Part shown: piece by piece, positions 23,394-35,800 of the stretch | Layout of the letters: the number at the start of each line of letters is the position of its first letter | Numbering within the stretch: the first letter of the stretch is position 1 | Assembly: GCF_021134715.1 (NCBI RefSeq) | Contig: NC_060026.1 | Location: 12,515,001-12,579,000 of the forward strand | Reading direction: 5' to 3' | Length of the DNA stretch: 64,000 nt | Source of the DNA: Daphnia pulex | Lineage: Eukaryota > Arthropoda > Branchiopoda > Diplostraca > Daphniidae | Translations under genes and position numbers: made by a program | Notes under the pieces: generated by a model | What the model saw: the letters and a program-made list of their open reading frames with translations, nothing else | Database searches by the model: none | Told to the model about the DNA's origin: nothing

Positions 23394-26300
23394 ATCTTCC
23401 AGTTGTTGCTGTTTGTCTCTGCCGCATTCTTCCAGCGAAGTTTCTGGATTTTATTTTATTTTTTCCTTCGTCTTCTAACGTGCAAAGGTATATACGGCCG
23501 AATCGCTAGCCGAAAAAAAAAGTAGGACAATAACCGCGGATGGCCCCGAATCAACGAAAGTATTTCATGTCGCCTTCGTTCGGTCGCTCGGTCGCCGTGT
23601 AACAGTTCTTCTTCTTCTCTTGCAGCTAACCATTTTGTGTCTGTACTATACCAAGTCCGTTTGTTTGTTGTTGTTTTTTGGTTTTCTTTCTCCCGCGGTT
23701 CGTTTAGACACTACGAAAGAGAGTTAGTGTACGGTACAGGACGATAATGGGCGGAAAATATAGAACACGCTCGGCAATAAAAACCGAATTTGTCCTGGAT
23801 GTTATTTTCTCTATTTAAAACAAAAAAAATCTTTTGTGCCGGTGTACCGGGACGGAATGTTCGATCAGACTCTCCCGATGACCGTACGTGACTCTAGCCC
23901 AAAGTCGGTGATTTGAACGCCAGTCTTGGCCGTTAACCTTTGGACACACGGACAAGGAAATGAAAAGGGAAAAAGCACAACACAACTTGGGACACACTTC
24001 TCTCTATTACTTGCACTGCGCTCCATAGGAGATGGGAATAGATTTTTATATTTCGCCTTATCTTATTGCACAGGAGAAAAGATTCTCTTTTTAAAAAAAG
24101 GATGGGGGGGTTTGTTGAGAGGTCGTGCGCCACCCATCTTCATTTCAATCTTTTATTTAAAAAAAACTGCCCGGCCCACAAGGATCTATCAGTAGCCGGT
24201 CCCTTGGAATATTTTTTATTTGTTCCTTCCTTTCGGCCATGACCTTTTGAACTGAAATTGTTCAAGACATCTTGTGACCGCTGGGGGTTTTCTCTCACTC
24301 TCATCTTTTTTATATTAAGAAAAAAATAAAATGTCATATTGAGGGTCTCCATAGAACATTTGGTGTGCAGCCCCTCGGAAGGCCGGTAAGGGTCCCCGAC
24401 TATTCGAAGGGGGGACCGACCTTGGTTGACCCTAGAATAAGGAAGAACTTTTTTTTAACATTATAGTAGGATAGAAAAAAAGGGAAATGTATCTACATTT
24501 TATTTTTTTGTTTTTAAAAAGGGAGAACTCTATTGGGGTTCATTGGCCTGATTGAAGGTAACCATATAGGCTCACGTACGCACACACAAACCGACAGGTA
24601 AAAAACAAAATTTGTACAAGGACTTAGTATTTAAAAAATTGTCTATGTAAATTCTGCAGGAGGAAAAACGAGAACACGCAGTGACAAAGTTTGTCCGTAC
24701 ATTTGCTTTGAACGCGCGTATGTGTACGTCACGTCGCCCATTTTTTTTTCTTTTCACGTCAGAGGATTTCTTCACTTTTTTTGGGAAAAATCCAATGAGA
24801 TTCCATCGGAAGTGCTCCACTTCCGTCCACCAACTTTCTCTCACACACGAGGCGGCCTCTCTACAAGTTGGCCCATCGGTTGTTTTTATCAACTTCACCA
24901 GGTAAAAAAGAAAAAAAGAAAGAAGCCCGGACTCTCTTACGTCGTTCCTTCCCACCACAGCGCACCTGTGTGTGTGTGTGTGGGTCTATATGCCGTAACC
25001 AAAAACCCGATCGGTCAATGAACTCTTGCAGGTATATCCTTCTACTTCTTCCCCCCACCACCACCACCATCGAATAACACGAAATCCTTTTTTCTTTCCC
25101 CCCTACACAACCCAGAAGTTAAATGTTTTGTGCACCCCCCTGAATTTGTGATTGTTGTTTTCGATTTTTATTTTTATTTTTCCCGGGTTTTTTAGTTCTA
25201 TAAAAATGGACAAATGTCATCGCTCCCCAATCGTGACTTGCACTTCAAATCATGTCCGTCTATTAACTTTTTTTGTGACAAAACGATTCTCGAAATGATT
25301 CAATTTTTCTCATCCGATGAATTCCGGTGAATTCTTACGCGCTGGATGCGAATCAATGTTATATATATTATTGTAGGGAAAAAATATCAAAGAGAGAGAG
25401 TCGAGCTCCATTACGGAATTGTAACGGTTATACTCCGTGAAACACGGCACGGATTCGATCAACATTTTTCGTTCGGTTTATTTTTTTTTCTCCCTCGAGT
25501 GAGAGAAGAAGAAGAAAAAAAAGCAACTCGCACACTACAAGAAGAAGAAGAAGCCGGTTCTTGTTGTGTGTGTGTGTGTATCGTCCTCGGGTCGGTGGTT
25601 GGGCCCACCTCCTGTTTTTTCTTTTACTCCTCCCTCCTGGCCCAGCAAACGGAAAACCAAAATTCTCCTCAGCTGCGATGGGCGGCTAAGGGCGGCTAAG
25701 GGTCTGAGGATAGAGCCAAGTTGCCGTCACTAGTTCCACGACCGCCAATCGAGATAGACGCACACAAGTTGATACGTGTCTCCCTTTTTTTAAACATTTT
25801 TTAAAAAGAAAAAGAAAAAAACAACTTTTGACAAATTCATCAAAAGTCATTGACTCTCTCTCTCTCTCTCGCACGCATACCCAAACAATTTTTGTTTTTC
25901 GGCTTGGCGCAGACAGTGATATTTTTAAATTCTTTCAAAAGGAAACAAGAAAAACTTCCGTGTTGTGTTGTTGTTATATTTTTTCTTCTTGGATTTTCCA
26001 ATCCACCCCGGATTTTCTTGGATTTTTTCTTTCTTGGAAATTATTCCGGAAGGAATTTATTTTTCACCCTCACTTCCTGGACGTAACTCATTTTCGACTT
26101 CAAAAAGGACAGCGCAAAAGTGCCTCCCGCAGCAGTTCATCGTTTCCATGACGACGGTCGATCATCGCAGGTAAAAATTTAAACCAAAAATTCCAAAATT
26201 GACTCGACGAATTTGTTTATTGCGCAATTGGCGAACTGACCGATTTCCCCCCTCGGACCATATACTTTCTCCCGTTTATTCGTTCATCTCCTCCTGCAAA

Positions 26301-27539
26301 ATTGTCCGGAAACTCTAAACATTTTCTCCACTTTCTTTCTTTCTTTCTTTCTTCGACTTGGGGAGTGAAAAGAAACCGAAACAAAATAAAAATTCCAATC
26401 AATTTTTATTTTTATTTTGGCCGCGTGTCAAGAAGAACAGTGGCCGTGTCTTTTCCATTTTAGGACGACGACCGAGCGCGCATACGCACACACACACACT
26501 CACGTCACATAGACAAGCGCAAGACCAAAACAAGGAAGTTCGTCTCAGCCAAAAGGTGTGTGTGTGATAGCGCTGGGCGAAAGGTGAACGACCAACCTTG
26601 GGCTTTTCTCTTCTTCTTCTTCTTCTTTCTAGCCGGCGATGTCATGAACGCAGCACATTGGCCTTTCTATCTTCTTCTTTTTTACCTTTTCCATCTTCTT
26701 CTTCCCCCCCGAAAACATTTTTGCGTCTTCGGCCGTTTAGGAACATAAAAAGGAAAAAAAAGGTGAGGGGGGCTGGATCTTCCAAGGTCACATCCGCACC
26801 GAAATGGATGAGAAAGAGAAGTCGAAAGATGGAAAAATAAAAAAGTTGACGGATCTCTCTCCCCCCTCATTTCTTTTTACGGATGAACTTTAGCGCATCA
26901 CAAAGGTGATTGCACCTCCGTTTTGTTGTGTGTGTGCGCAGCGCGGAGGTCACGGTCCCTTCCGCGTTTTTCCTTCTTTTCCCTTTTTCTTTCTTTTTCT
27001 TTCAGGTGAAAGAAAGAAAAACAACAAGACAATTTCCGTATCCTGTTTTGATTTGGCCGATCGGTTATTTTTCTGTTTGGCGGTTGAACTTTTTCTTGTG
27101 CGGTGTGTTGTGTGTGTGACATGTAGCGGAAAAAAGGGGTTCTCCATTTTTATTTCACGTTATTTAATAACAGGAAACCGAGACGAAATATAAAATTATT
27201 GCCCAGGGGTGGGTGGGTGATGTTAATCAGCGATCCCGTTATTAGAAGCTAGGGAAAGATTCCGTTGTCTCCTGTGTGTCTGTGTGTAGGGGACGTGATC
27301 CCGTTAGGTGAATTGATAATCGACTCCCTCCCCCTCTCTCTGTCGAAAAAGGAAAAGTGCCGGTGTGACGAGAAGAATCAAAAATGATCAAAGAGAGGGG
27401 GGAGACTTGGAAAGAAAACGGGACATTTGATGATGAGCTGGAAACAAGTAACTGTACATGTCCAGCAGCTGGTCGACAATAGTCAAAGATCCGTGACCTT
27501 TTCTCTCTCCCATCTTCTTCTTCAACGGTGATGGTCAAT

Positions 27540-27566
27540 CAGCAGCAGCAGCAGCAGCTGCTGCTG
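27540..27566. repeat. (CAG)6(CTG)3 palindromic triplet repeat
   Basis: Six CAG units run directly into three CTG units, so the last three CAG and the CTG block form a perfect 18-bp palindrome (27549-27566). Confidence 0.9.
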
Positions 27567-29876
27567 AGCATTTGATACTTTCACTCCAATTCTTTCATTT
27601 CGATTTGACCTCAAAAAATAGAAAAAATCAATCATTTATAAAAGATGCGTTTAACCTCCACCAGGGCCTCGCCATGGTTGTAACAGCGACTGGGTGTGTT
27701 ATCCACTCACCTAACGGATCTTTTTTCTAGACTTGTTTTTCATTTTCTTCGAAAAAGAAGAAGTGGATAGGGTGGAGCGACCATCTAACGGTTCTTTACA
27801 CTCTCTCACATCTCGCTTCTTATCAAGCCCTTATAGCTGTATTTTCCACCTGGAAGGTGGGGGGAGAAGGTTTAGTGGTGGAGGGGGGAGACAGGTGAAG
27901 GTTCTTTCTATCATTTTTCTATTCTTCTTCTTCTTTCCCCCCTCAAACGAAAAAATGACAAGTTGAAAAATCTTCACCGGATGGTCTACCACTAGACGCC
28001 TCTGGCGTTTCCACAATAACGGGATCCTTACCGTTCGTGTTACGTGTGTCTCTCCTATTTACCTTTCCTTTTCCGTGAATCTTCCAAACCGAAAAAAAAA
28101 AATTTTGTTTAAAATCCATTTCAAGAGAAATTGTGTTTTTGTTTCTCTAATTTGAAAATGATATCCGCGTCATAAAGGAAAGTGCGTCAGATATGTAAGC
28201 CAAGCCAATGTGGAATTGTGGAGCACATCACAAGTCCGTGATAGCGTTTATTGGCTAACACACCAGTGGCTAATAATAATAGGAGAGAGACAAAAAACAA
28301 AAAACCAAATTACAGCGTGCACGAGCTTTGGGAAATAGTTTGCGGCTGCTGCGGCTTTTGTTTTTCTTCGGAGAGTTCATTGACCGCGCTGAGTGTGTAT
28401 AGTGTCCCTTTCGGGGGCCTCTCTCTGTTATGAACAGGTAGGAACTGTAGAACCGGTTTCGATTCCTCAAGAGTGGTAAAGTTTTTTTTCTTCTTCCCCC
28501 CTTCACCAACACCATTCCCACCCCTCCTAGAAGATTCCAGGTGTGTTATTCAGGTGGTGAAGCGTATACGACATAATAGTCGACCACGTTTATCCCGAGG
28601 CATTGGCCGTAGTGACACACTCCCCCGGGCTTTTTTTTTCTCGTTTCGTTCATTTTCGGAGAACTTCACGTAATTCTTTTTGTTTTTTGTGTGTGTTCAC
28701 GCGCCAGCGAACGTGAACACTTTTTTTTTGTTTCTCGATCGCAATATTTTTATTTTTTGGTTAATTGCGTGTTTATCAAATAAATAAAAAACAGTGCGCT
28801 CGAGAGAAAAATAGATGGAAAGAAAGCAGCCGCGGGAGTCCCGCGTCTGTGGGAAATGGTCCGCGCGCCAAAAACAAAAAAAAAAGGAAAAAATAATTTT
28901 TCTGATCTAATAAAAGAAGAAGAAGAAGGTCCAGCGGTCATTGACACACAATTTTTTCTCTTTTGTTTTTTTCGGGATTTTGCCAGGCCCCGCAAGAGTG
29001 TTTGGCGAAATGTAGTCACTCACGCTGATCACGCTCATCGATTCACGATGAGAAACAAAAAAGGAGGGGAAGGGTTCGATTTAAATGGGAGACATAGCGG
29101 ATGTCGACGAGAGAGAGTCCCGTTACACACCTGAACCGTGGGGTTGCGTGAAAATAGGATCCTTCTTTTTCTCTCATCTCATCCGGTCAAAGTTTTTTGT
29201 TTCTTTTTTTCTTTTCCCGATAGCGGCGAAAGATGAAGTGACGTTTGTCCTTGGACTCTTTTCATTCGCGTCGCTTATTCTTTTGTGTTTCGGACTATCC
29301 GTCCCAGTCCATCCAACACTTCCCTTCTAAAACTTTGAATTCTTTTTAAAAATAGCCGTTGGAATCGAGTCCAGTTTTATGTGTTGGGTTTATTTATAAC
29401 GTGCGATCGAGAGGGCAAGTTTCCTGTCATCACGACGACAGATCGTGTTTGAGCGATTGCCTTGCGGGAACATAACGGGCATCAACTTCTCGTGTCATCG
29501 CCGTTGCGATATTCCGTTTCGATGAATCGCGAAAATGATACACAAGTCGACTGCACGGGAGCAGGAGAAAAAGGTTGAAAGTGCGCGCACGAATTTGTTC
29601 TTCACGGCAGGTGTGTGTGCGTGTAATAGTCTTGGGGGAGGAGCTTCATTTAAGCTCCACCTACTTTACCTTTCGCCCTACATGCCGGAAACCCGTTCAC
29701 GTTTTATTTCGGCACCTTCACATGTCCTTAAAAACCAAAAAAGAATAGGATGATCACGAAAGGGTTAAAAAAATCAAATCTTATCCGATAATTTAAATAT
29801 ATTTAAAACAAAAAAAAATCTTTCTCTTTTATTTCATGACAATATTTTTATTTCTTTTCTTTTTTGTATGATACAG

Positions 29877-30020
29877 GAGGAATTGACCAACTACAACTGA
29901 CTGACTGACTAAACAAAACAAAACGAAATTAAAATCCCCGACACAGACGAGACTTAATTTTCTCTCTCTCTCCTTCTAATTTGAATTTGAAGACATACAC
30001 GAATCTAAAAAGACGCAAAG
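29877..30020 (+). other. Candidate 5' UTR exon of Blimp-1
   Basis: Bounded by an acceptor (pyrimidine tract, atacag) and a donor (GCAAAG then gtaaac), this 144-nt segment has no ATG at all, as expected for a 5' UTR exon. It lies about 340 bp upstream of the first coding exon. Transcript data are needed to confirm the link. Confidence 0.4.
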
Positions 30021-30395
30021 GTAAACAAATTATTCACGTTTTCTCATTCAAAAAAAGAGTCAATGTACCCCGGAGAATGGTGATTTTTACTTCTGACGCA
30101 ATAGTAGCATTTTCTGAGAGAGATGGCGCTTATTACCGTTGGTTGTTGGTGTAGTGTAGAGAGAGTTCTATAGGGGGGCGTTGACTTTTTTGATTTGCCC
30201 GTCTAGAGTTGCACCACAATTCAAGGCCGTCGTTGAGGCCAGTCGTCGACACATCTCGTAGCCTTAGTTATTATTCCATGTTTGATTTGCCTGTTTTAGT
30301 TTGGAATGCTCTTCCTTGTTGGTACGGTCGAAATTCATGTCTGCTCCGTTATCTTTTACAGAATTTGCGCCCTGAGCTGACGGTGTCGAGTGATC

Positions 30396-30410
30396 ATGAA
30401 CAATTCTTAA
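30396..30410 (+). promoter_or_regulatory. Short upstream ORF (MNNS, stop) before the Blimp-1 start
   Basis: ATG AAC AAT TCT TAA ends 2 nt before the in-frame ATG at 30413. If the exon 30362-30424 is used, ribosomes meet this four-codon uORF first, which could limit translation from 30413. Confidence 0.4.
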
Positions 30411-30412
30411 AC

Positions 30413-33400
30413 ATGCCCAATCAAGTGAGTTTATTTCATTTGGCTATTGGTACCGTTGTCAGTTATATTTCATTGTAAATTTTTTTGTATTGATTCAATC
30501 AGGGAACGAAAATGGAAGAAGGTGGTTGGGATTTAGCCGAGTTGGCCGAGGAGGATTTCGAGCAGTTGGCCGTTTACATTGTGCCGGACGCCGTTGTGGA
30601 GCCCGGCAGCGGTACGGAAAGAGTCAACCGAGCCGAGACGTCGTTGCCAAGAAATTTGACACTGAAGCCGAGCCAGGCCTTGTCAGACGTGCTGGGCGTC
30701 TGGAGCAGCGATTACATTCCACGAGGGACCCGATTCGGACCTTTGGTCGGTGACATTTACGCCAAGGATCACGTTCCCAAACACGCCAATCGCAAATACT
30801 TTTGGAGGGTGAGTTTTGTGTCCATTTTTAAGAATCATTTGTTGTAAGGACGACATTTAATCGGAAAATTTATTGATTTAGGTGTACAACAATAGCGAAG
30901 TTTTTTATTACATCGACGGCTACGACACGGCCAAGGCCAACTGGATGCGCTACGTCAATCCGGCCTATTCGTCCGAGTCGCAGAACCTGATCGCCTGCCA
31001 GTACAAGATGAACATTTACTTTTACACGACCAAACCGATCCTGCCCAATCAGGAGCTACTCGTCTGGTACTGCAAGGAGTTTGCCGAGAGACTCAACTAC
31101 CCCGTCACCGGCGACTTGATGCTCCAGAGGATCCGCCAGCAAGTCCAGCAGAACGACGAGGACGGAACGGACACGGAGTCGACGGCCGAGATCAAGAAAC
31201 CCAATGAAACGGGACCGTCGAGTCCGGCAGCGCCCGGTTCCGGTTCCAGGGCGGAAGAGAATAAAGTCAAGCACAAGAAACTCCAACATCCGGCGGATAC
31301 AACTGGATCGGCCAACAAAGAGGCCAAACAATCGCCCAAGGAAGCCACGCTGGCCGTTGACACGACAACAACGGCCACGGCCACAACAACGACGACAACA
31401 ACCCGGCGCGATCACGGCGATAATCATCCGCACCACCAGCACCAGATGACACCCACCGCCGAAGGTTCCGTTCGCTCGGATGAAGGTTACCATAGCAACG
31501 GTTACCACGACGACGCTCTGACTCCGCCGGAAGATTCCAGCGACTCTGACAACGACAATTACGTCCTGGATTTCAGCCGGAAGCCTTCGTCGTCTTCGTC
31601 GTCTTCCACTTCGTCGACAACGGGTCCGGCTGCCGGCCAGCCCAGTTCGACCAGTCGTCTGAGTCCGTTGGCGGAAGAGCCTCCGGCGTCGACCCAGCAG
31701 GGATCGCCGCAGTCGGACAGCCGGAGCACCAACGAGTACCGCAAAGTCAAAATCAAAATGCCCAAGGCCTACCACTACCGGCACAGCAGCATCAGCGAGG
31801 AGCGCGATCAAGTGGTTGTTGCTCCTCCTCCGCGCTCCCAGCACCACCACCGACTGGCCCCGTCACCTCCGCAACAGCATTCGCCTCCGGTGACCCAGTC
31901 GGTGGTCAAATCGGCGCCTTTGGTGGCCCAACTCTCACCGGTCGCCCCTCTGCCGCTCAGCCCTCGATTCCGGCGTAGTCATCCGCAGCCACCGCAGTCT
32001 TATTCGCCGGAACCGATGGATTACGACGAGCACCATCATCGCCATCCCAACCGGGAGCAACTGGAGCACCGGATCAACTACGAGCGATCGCGATCCCGCT
32101 CGCCCGCCGGACGGGAAGTCGTTCCTCCTCCTCCGCCTCCTCCGCCGCCAGTCAACTCGTTGCTGAGCAACGGAAGCATCTTGGAGAGCATCCTGCTGAG
32201 GCGCCAGGGCAACAACAGCGCCACTGTTGCGGCCGCTGTGGCCGCTGCGGCCAAAAAGGAAAGCGGAGCGGAGCTGTTGCGCCAGGAGTACTACGACGAG
32301 GTTTATCACCGGGAGCGATTCAAGGAGGCCGTCCAAGTCATCGTGGCCAACGACTCTCACCCCAAACCGGATTCGTCTGCCGGATCTTTGCCGCCTCCGC
32401 CCAATGCGACTCTTCCACTGCCACCACCTCCTCCGTCTTCTTCTTCCTCTTCCGGCCATCATCGATCGTCTCCTTCGTCCTCCCACCTGCTCCTGGCGCC
32501 GTCGACGACGGTGCCCGTGGCCATTTCGACGGTCGTTTATCCGCCGTACAAGAAACTCCATCGCTACAACATTCCGACCGGATCGGACGTGCGCGATCTC
32601 CTCAGCAGCAAGGATCCCAATCATCTCAGCCCGGATTCCAGCTGCTCGACGACAGCCATCAATAAATCCATCCGCAACGAGTCCAACACTTCGCCGTCGA
32701 CCGGCGGCGGTGGGCAACAGCACCACCACATCCACCACCTCAGTGGTCATCATCCGTCTCACGGATCGCATCCGTTCAACAGCCGGAGTCCGCAACCGTC
32801 GCAGTCGCATCAGTTCCACAGCACCAGCAGCAACGGATCCAACAGCCGATCGGCTCCATCTCCTCATCATCCGCATAATGAATCCGGCGGAAGCTCCGCC
32901 GGAAGTTTACTGTACAACGTCAACAACGTTGCCCAGATGTTCTCCTCGGCCCATTTCAACATGTACGCTTACGGCGGAGCCGGATCGAGTGCATCCGCCG
33001 GCGGAGGCAGTGGCAGCACTTCCACCGTCCCTCACCCCCTGGCTTCGGCTTCTTCTTCCTCATCCGCCGCTCACATCCATCCGCATTTACCGATGCCGCA
33101 CAGTCCAGCGGCTTCGGCCGCTTCTTCATCCGGCGGTAACGGAGGAGATCGTTGCCGGGACCATCGTGACCCGTCCGAATCTTCCATCCGATCCAGCGCT
33201 TCATCTCTCAGTCCCAACTACAGCCAGGCCCTGCACTGCCACACCTCGCCCGGAAGCGGATCGCTGTCTCCCATCGGATCGGGCAGTCCGTCACCCAACG
33301 GAAGCCAAGGGCGCGGCTACCGCTCGTTGCCGTACCCGTTGAAGAAGAAGGACGGCAAAATGCACTACGAGTGCAACATTTGCTACAAGACGTTCGGCCA

Positions 33401-34215
33401 GCTGTCCAACCTGAAAGTTCACTTGCGGACGCATTCCGGCGAGCGCCCCTTCAAGTGCAACGTCTGCACCAAGAGTTTCACCCAGCTGGCCCACCTCCAG
33501 AAGCACCACCTGGTCCACACTGGGGAGAAGCCGCACCAGTGCGACATTTGCAAGAAGAGGTTCAGCAGCACGTCCAATCTCAAGACCCACTTGCGGCTGC
33601 ATTCCGGCCAGAAGCCCTACGCCTGCGATTTGTGTCCGGCCAAATTCACCCAGTTCGTCCACTTGAAGTTGCACAAGCGATTGCACACCAACGAGCGGCC
33701 CTACACTTGCGGCGGATGCCAGAAGAAGTACATCAGCGCCAGCGGATTGCGGACCCACTGGAAGACGACCAATTGCAAGCCCAGCAGTTTGGAGGAAGAA
33801 ATGGCCCTTGAACGGTCGCCCACCGACTCGGCCGGCTACGATTGTAACGGCTCGGATGTGGAAGGTAATTGACAATTGGAATTTTACCTTTCTCCTTTCG
33901 AATGATTTGATTAACGTTTTTAATTTAATTTTTGCAGAAGGAATGGAGGACAAGGATGAGGAAATGAGTTTGGACGGAATGAGCTGTGATAGCGACTCTT
34001 TGGCCATTCAGCAACACCATCACCACCAAGGCCAGCACGAGCACCACCACGAGCTGGGCGTCAATTCGACAACGGGCCGACGGTCTCAATCACCCGACGA
34101 AGGGAATCTGCGCGGAAACGGGCGACAGCCATCGGGAAACTACGACGCCGATTCGTCTAGACCGAGCGTCATCGAAACGGCCAACAAAGCGCCACAAGTC
34201 ATCGAATGCACATAA
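30413..34215 (+). CDS. Blimp-1: Blimp-1 / PRDM1 transcriptional repressor (PR domain, five zinc fingers)
   Basis: Coding exons: 30413-30424 (exon 30362-30424), 30503-30808, 30882-33864, 33938-34215; phases 0, 0, 1. The product is 1192 aa from MPNQGTKM; a start at 30512 (MEEGGWDL) is the alternative. The PR domain spans about residues 48-190 ([43 protein letters not shown]). A long low-complexity middle follows: Ser, Pro, His and Ala runs, nine Pro near 32125. Five fingers lie at about 934-1072 ([10 protein letters not shown] to THWKTTNC); the fifth is C2HC type. Finger order and linkers are those of Blimp-1, a nuclear DNA-binding repressor controlling developmental timing and cell fate in animals. 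The C-terminus is acidic then His-rich. Identification is strong from both domains and the intact gene structure. Confidence 0.96.
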
Positions 34216-35800
34216 GACGGACGACGGACGACGCTGAGATTTGACTGGGAAATTCGGTCCTTTTTTGCTAGACGACCGTAATATTTATTTTATTTATTTT
34301 TTTGACGACGTGACGTGACGTAACGTAACGAAACTCAGACGGACCAATTATTGCGCACCGAGCCCCACCGGTTTTCAATCCTCCTCGATTTGACATTAAG
34401 AAATTTTTGGGACGTAATATCAACAACAGCAACGTTTTTAAAAAACACACACACGACGACTCTCAGTATCCAGTTTTATTATTATTTGAATTGACCACTT
34501 TCCATGTTATGTTTTTATTCTTTTTTTAATTTAAAAAATGACAATCAATTTGGCGGGCGTTTTGAACGCAGGAGGATGTAGTAAGACGGAATTTTGTTTT
34601 CTATTTATTTTGACGGGAATTGATGACTGACGATTGACGTAAACGCACAGACGACGTGACACATACAAATCCCGCGCTTTATTTTATTATTATTAAGTTA
34701 TACCCTTTTTTGAAAAGAAACATCTCCAAATGTTTTTTCTCCTCAAGTTATTTATAATTCATTCCCGTTTTGTTTCTTTTCCTCCCATGTTGCTGCTGTG
34801 TTATTTGTTGTACATTTCTTCAGTGGTTATTATATAAGAATCTTTTTTGGAATCTCTCTCAGTAAAAAAAAAAGAAGAAAAACCAAACAAAAAAACAAAC
34901 TTGAAAGGCACTTGATCTCAGGAAAATTTGACAAAAAAATAATAATTTGGACAATGTGACACAACAAAACGACAAAACAAAATAAGTGACTCGACTCCGA
35001 TTCGTGATGTTATTTTTAAAAAAAGCGTGTGGATCGACCCGCGTGTGTGTGTGACGGACATTTATGATCCGCCCGACCGATGGACTAGAAACGACTGATT
35101 TGAGTTTGATGATCTGCTCCGCTCCTTTCAGAGTGCCTTTTTTTTCTCTTGTATCATTTATATACATAGATATATACATATTATATGCAAATCACCCAAT
35201 CTCTAGCTCTCTCTCTTTTCTCATTTTTATGTTTATTTCATATTATAATATAATCAAGAATAATAATCCGACGATGAATGTGTCCTTTCTAATTTAAAAA
35301 AAAATTGTTTTCTCTCCGTTTCACTCTCAATCGTTGGTCTTCCCCATCATCTGATTGGTGACTATTTTGTTGAATTTTCTGATTAGTTGTTGCGTCTGAT
35401 TTCTCCTTGTCCCCCCTCTCCAATGGCAATAATATTCACGACAATTATTAATTAAAAAATGACTGAAAGAAATCGAGATCTGTGCTACTATTTGTGTCCC
35501 GATGTTGACATTGTCGACGCAATTATTTGAGATGTAAAAATAATTCATCCCCCCCCCAACCTTTCTACCCCAATTTATTGGAGTCTATTTACAGTCTACA
35601 CTTGTCAAAGTATACCCCCCCTCCCCTAATTTATTCTCCCGGCTAAATTTGAAACGAAAAACAAAACAAAAAAATGATTAGACAAAAAAAATTCAATTCG
35701 TTCATCGAAGACGTTTGCATTCAAAAGAAAGAAATACACCATGTGTTTGAAAAAATGAAATATGTTTGATTTTATTTCTTTTTAGTTTTAATAGTTAATG
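34216..35800 (+). other. Blimp-1 3' UTR and downstream sequence
   Basis: AT-rich, repeat-rich sequence without a supported gene. It contains tandem gacgtgacgtaacg repeats near 34303-34330 and several poly-A and poly-C tracts. I see no AATAAA close enough to fix the cleavage site, so the length of the UTR is open. Confidence 0.4.

Larger units (their letters stand above)
17160..29870. other. 12.7-kb non-coding region upstream of Blimp-1, microsatellite-rich
   Basis: No exon chain is supported on either strand. The region is dense in polypyrimidine and GAA/TTC runs, GT/CA tracts, (CAG)8 at 23370-23393 and (CAG)6(CTG)3 at 27540-27566. The open frames read as low-complexity Phe/Ser/Lys-rich translations. 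It may hold far-upstream exons, introns or enhancers of Blimp-1. A related sequence, GCCGGTCGTTG(G/T)CCCAG, recurs at 17971 and 22300, and diverged inverted forms lie near 22987 and 23523. Confidence 0.5.

Noticed and set aside
26149-26170. ATG ACG ACG GTC GAT CAT CGC AG followed by gtaaaa, as a Blimp-1 first exon
   Set aside because: It ends in phase 2, and joining it to the exon at 30362 creates a stop after six codons, so it cannot be the coding start.
17160-29870. Many 60-130-codon frames in the region upstream of Blimp-1
   Set aside because: Low-complexity Phe/Ser/Lys translations of polypyrimidine and GAA repeats, with no exon chains.
31056-31850. Long antisense frame (264 codons) under Blimp-1
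   Set aside because: Shadow of the GC-rich, codon-biased Blimp-1 exon; Arg/Val-rich composition and no independent evidence.
31935-33342. Other long frames (313 and 371 codons) overlapping Blimp-1
   Set aside because: Shadows of the low-complexity Ser/Pro/His region in other frames.
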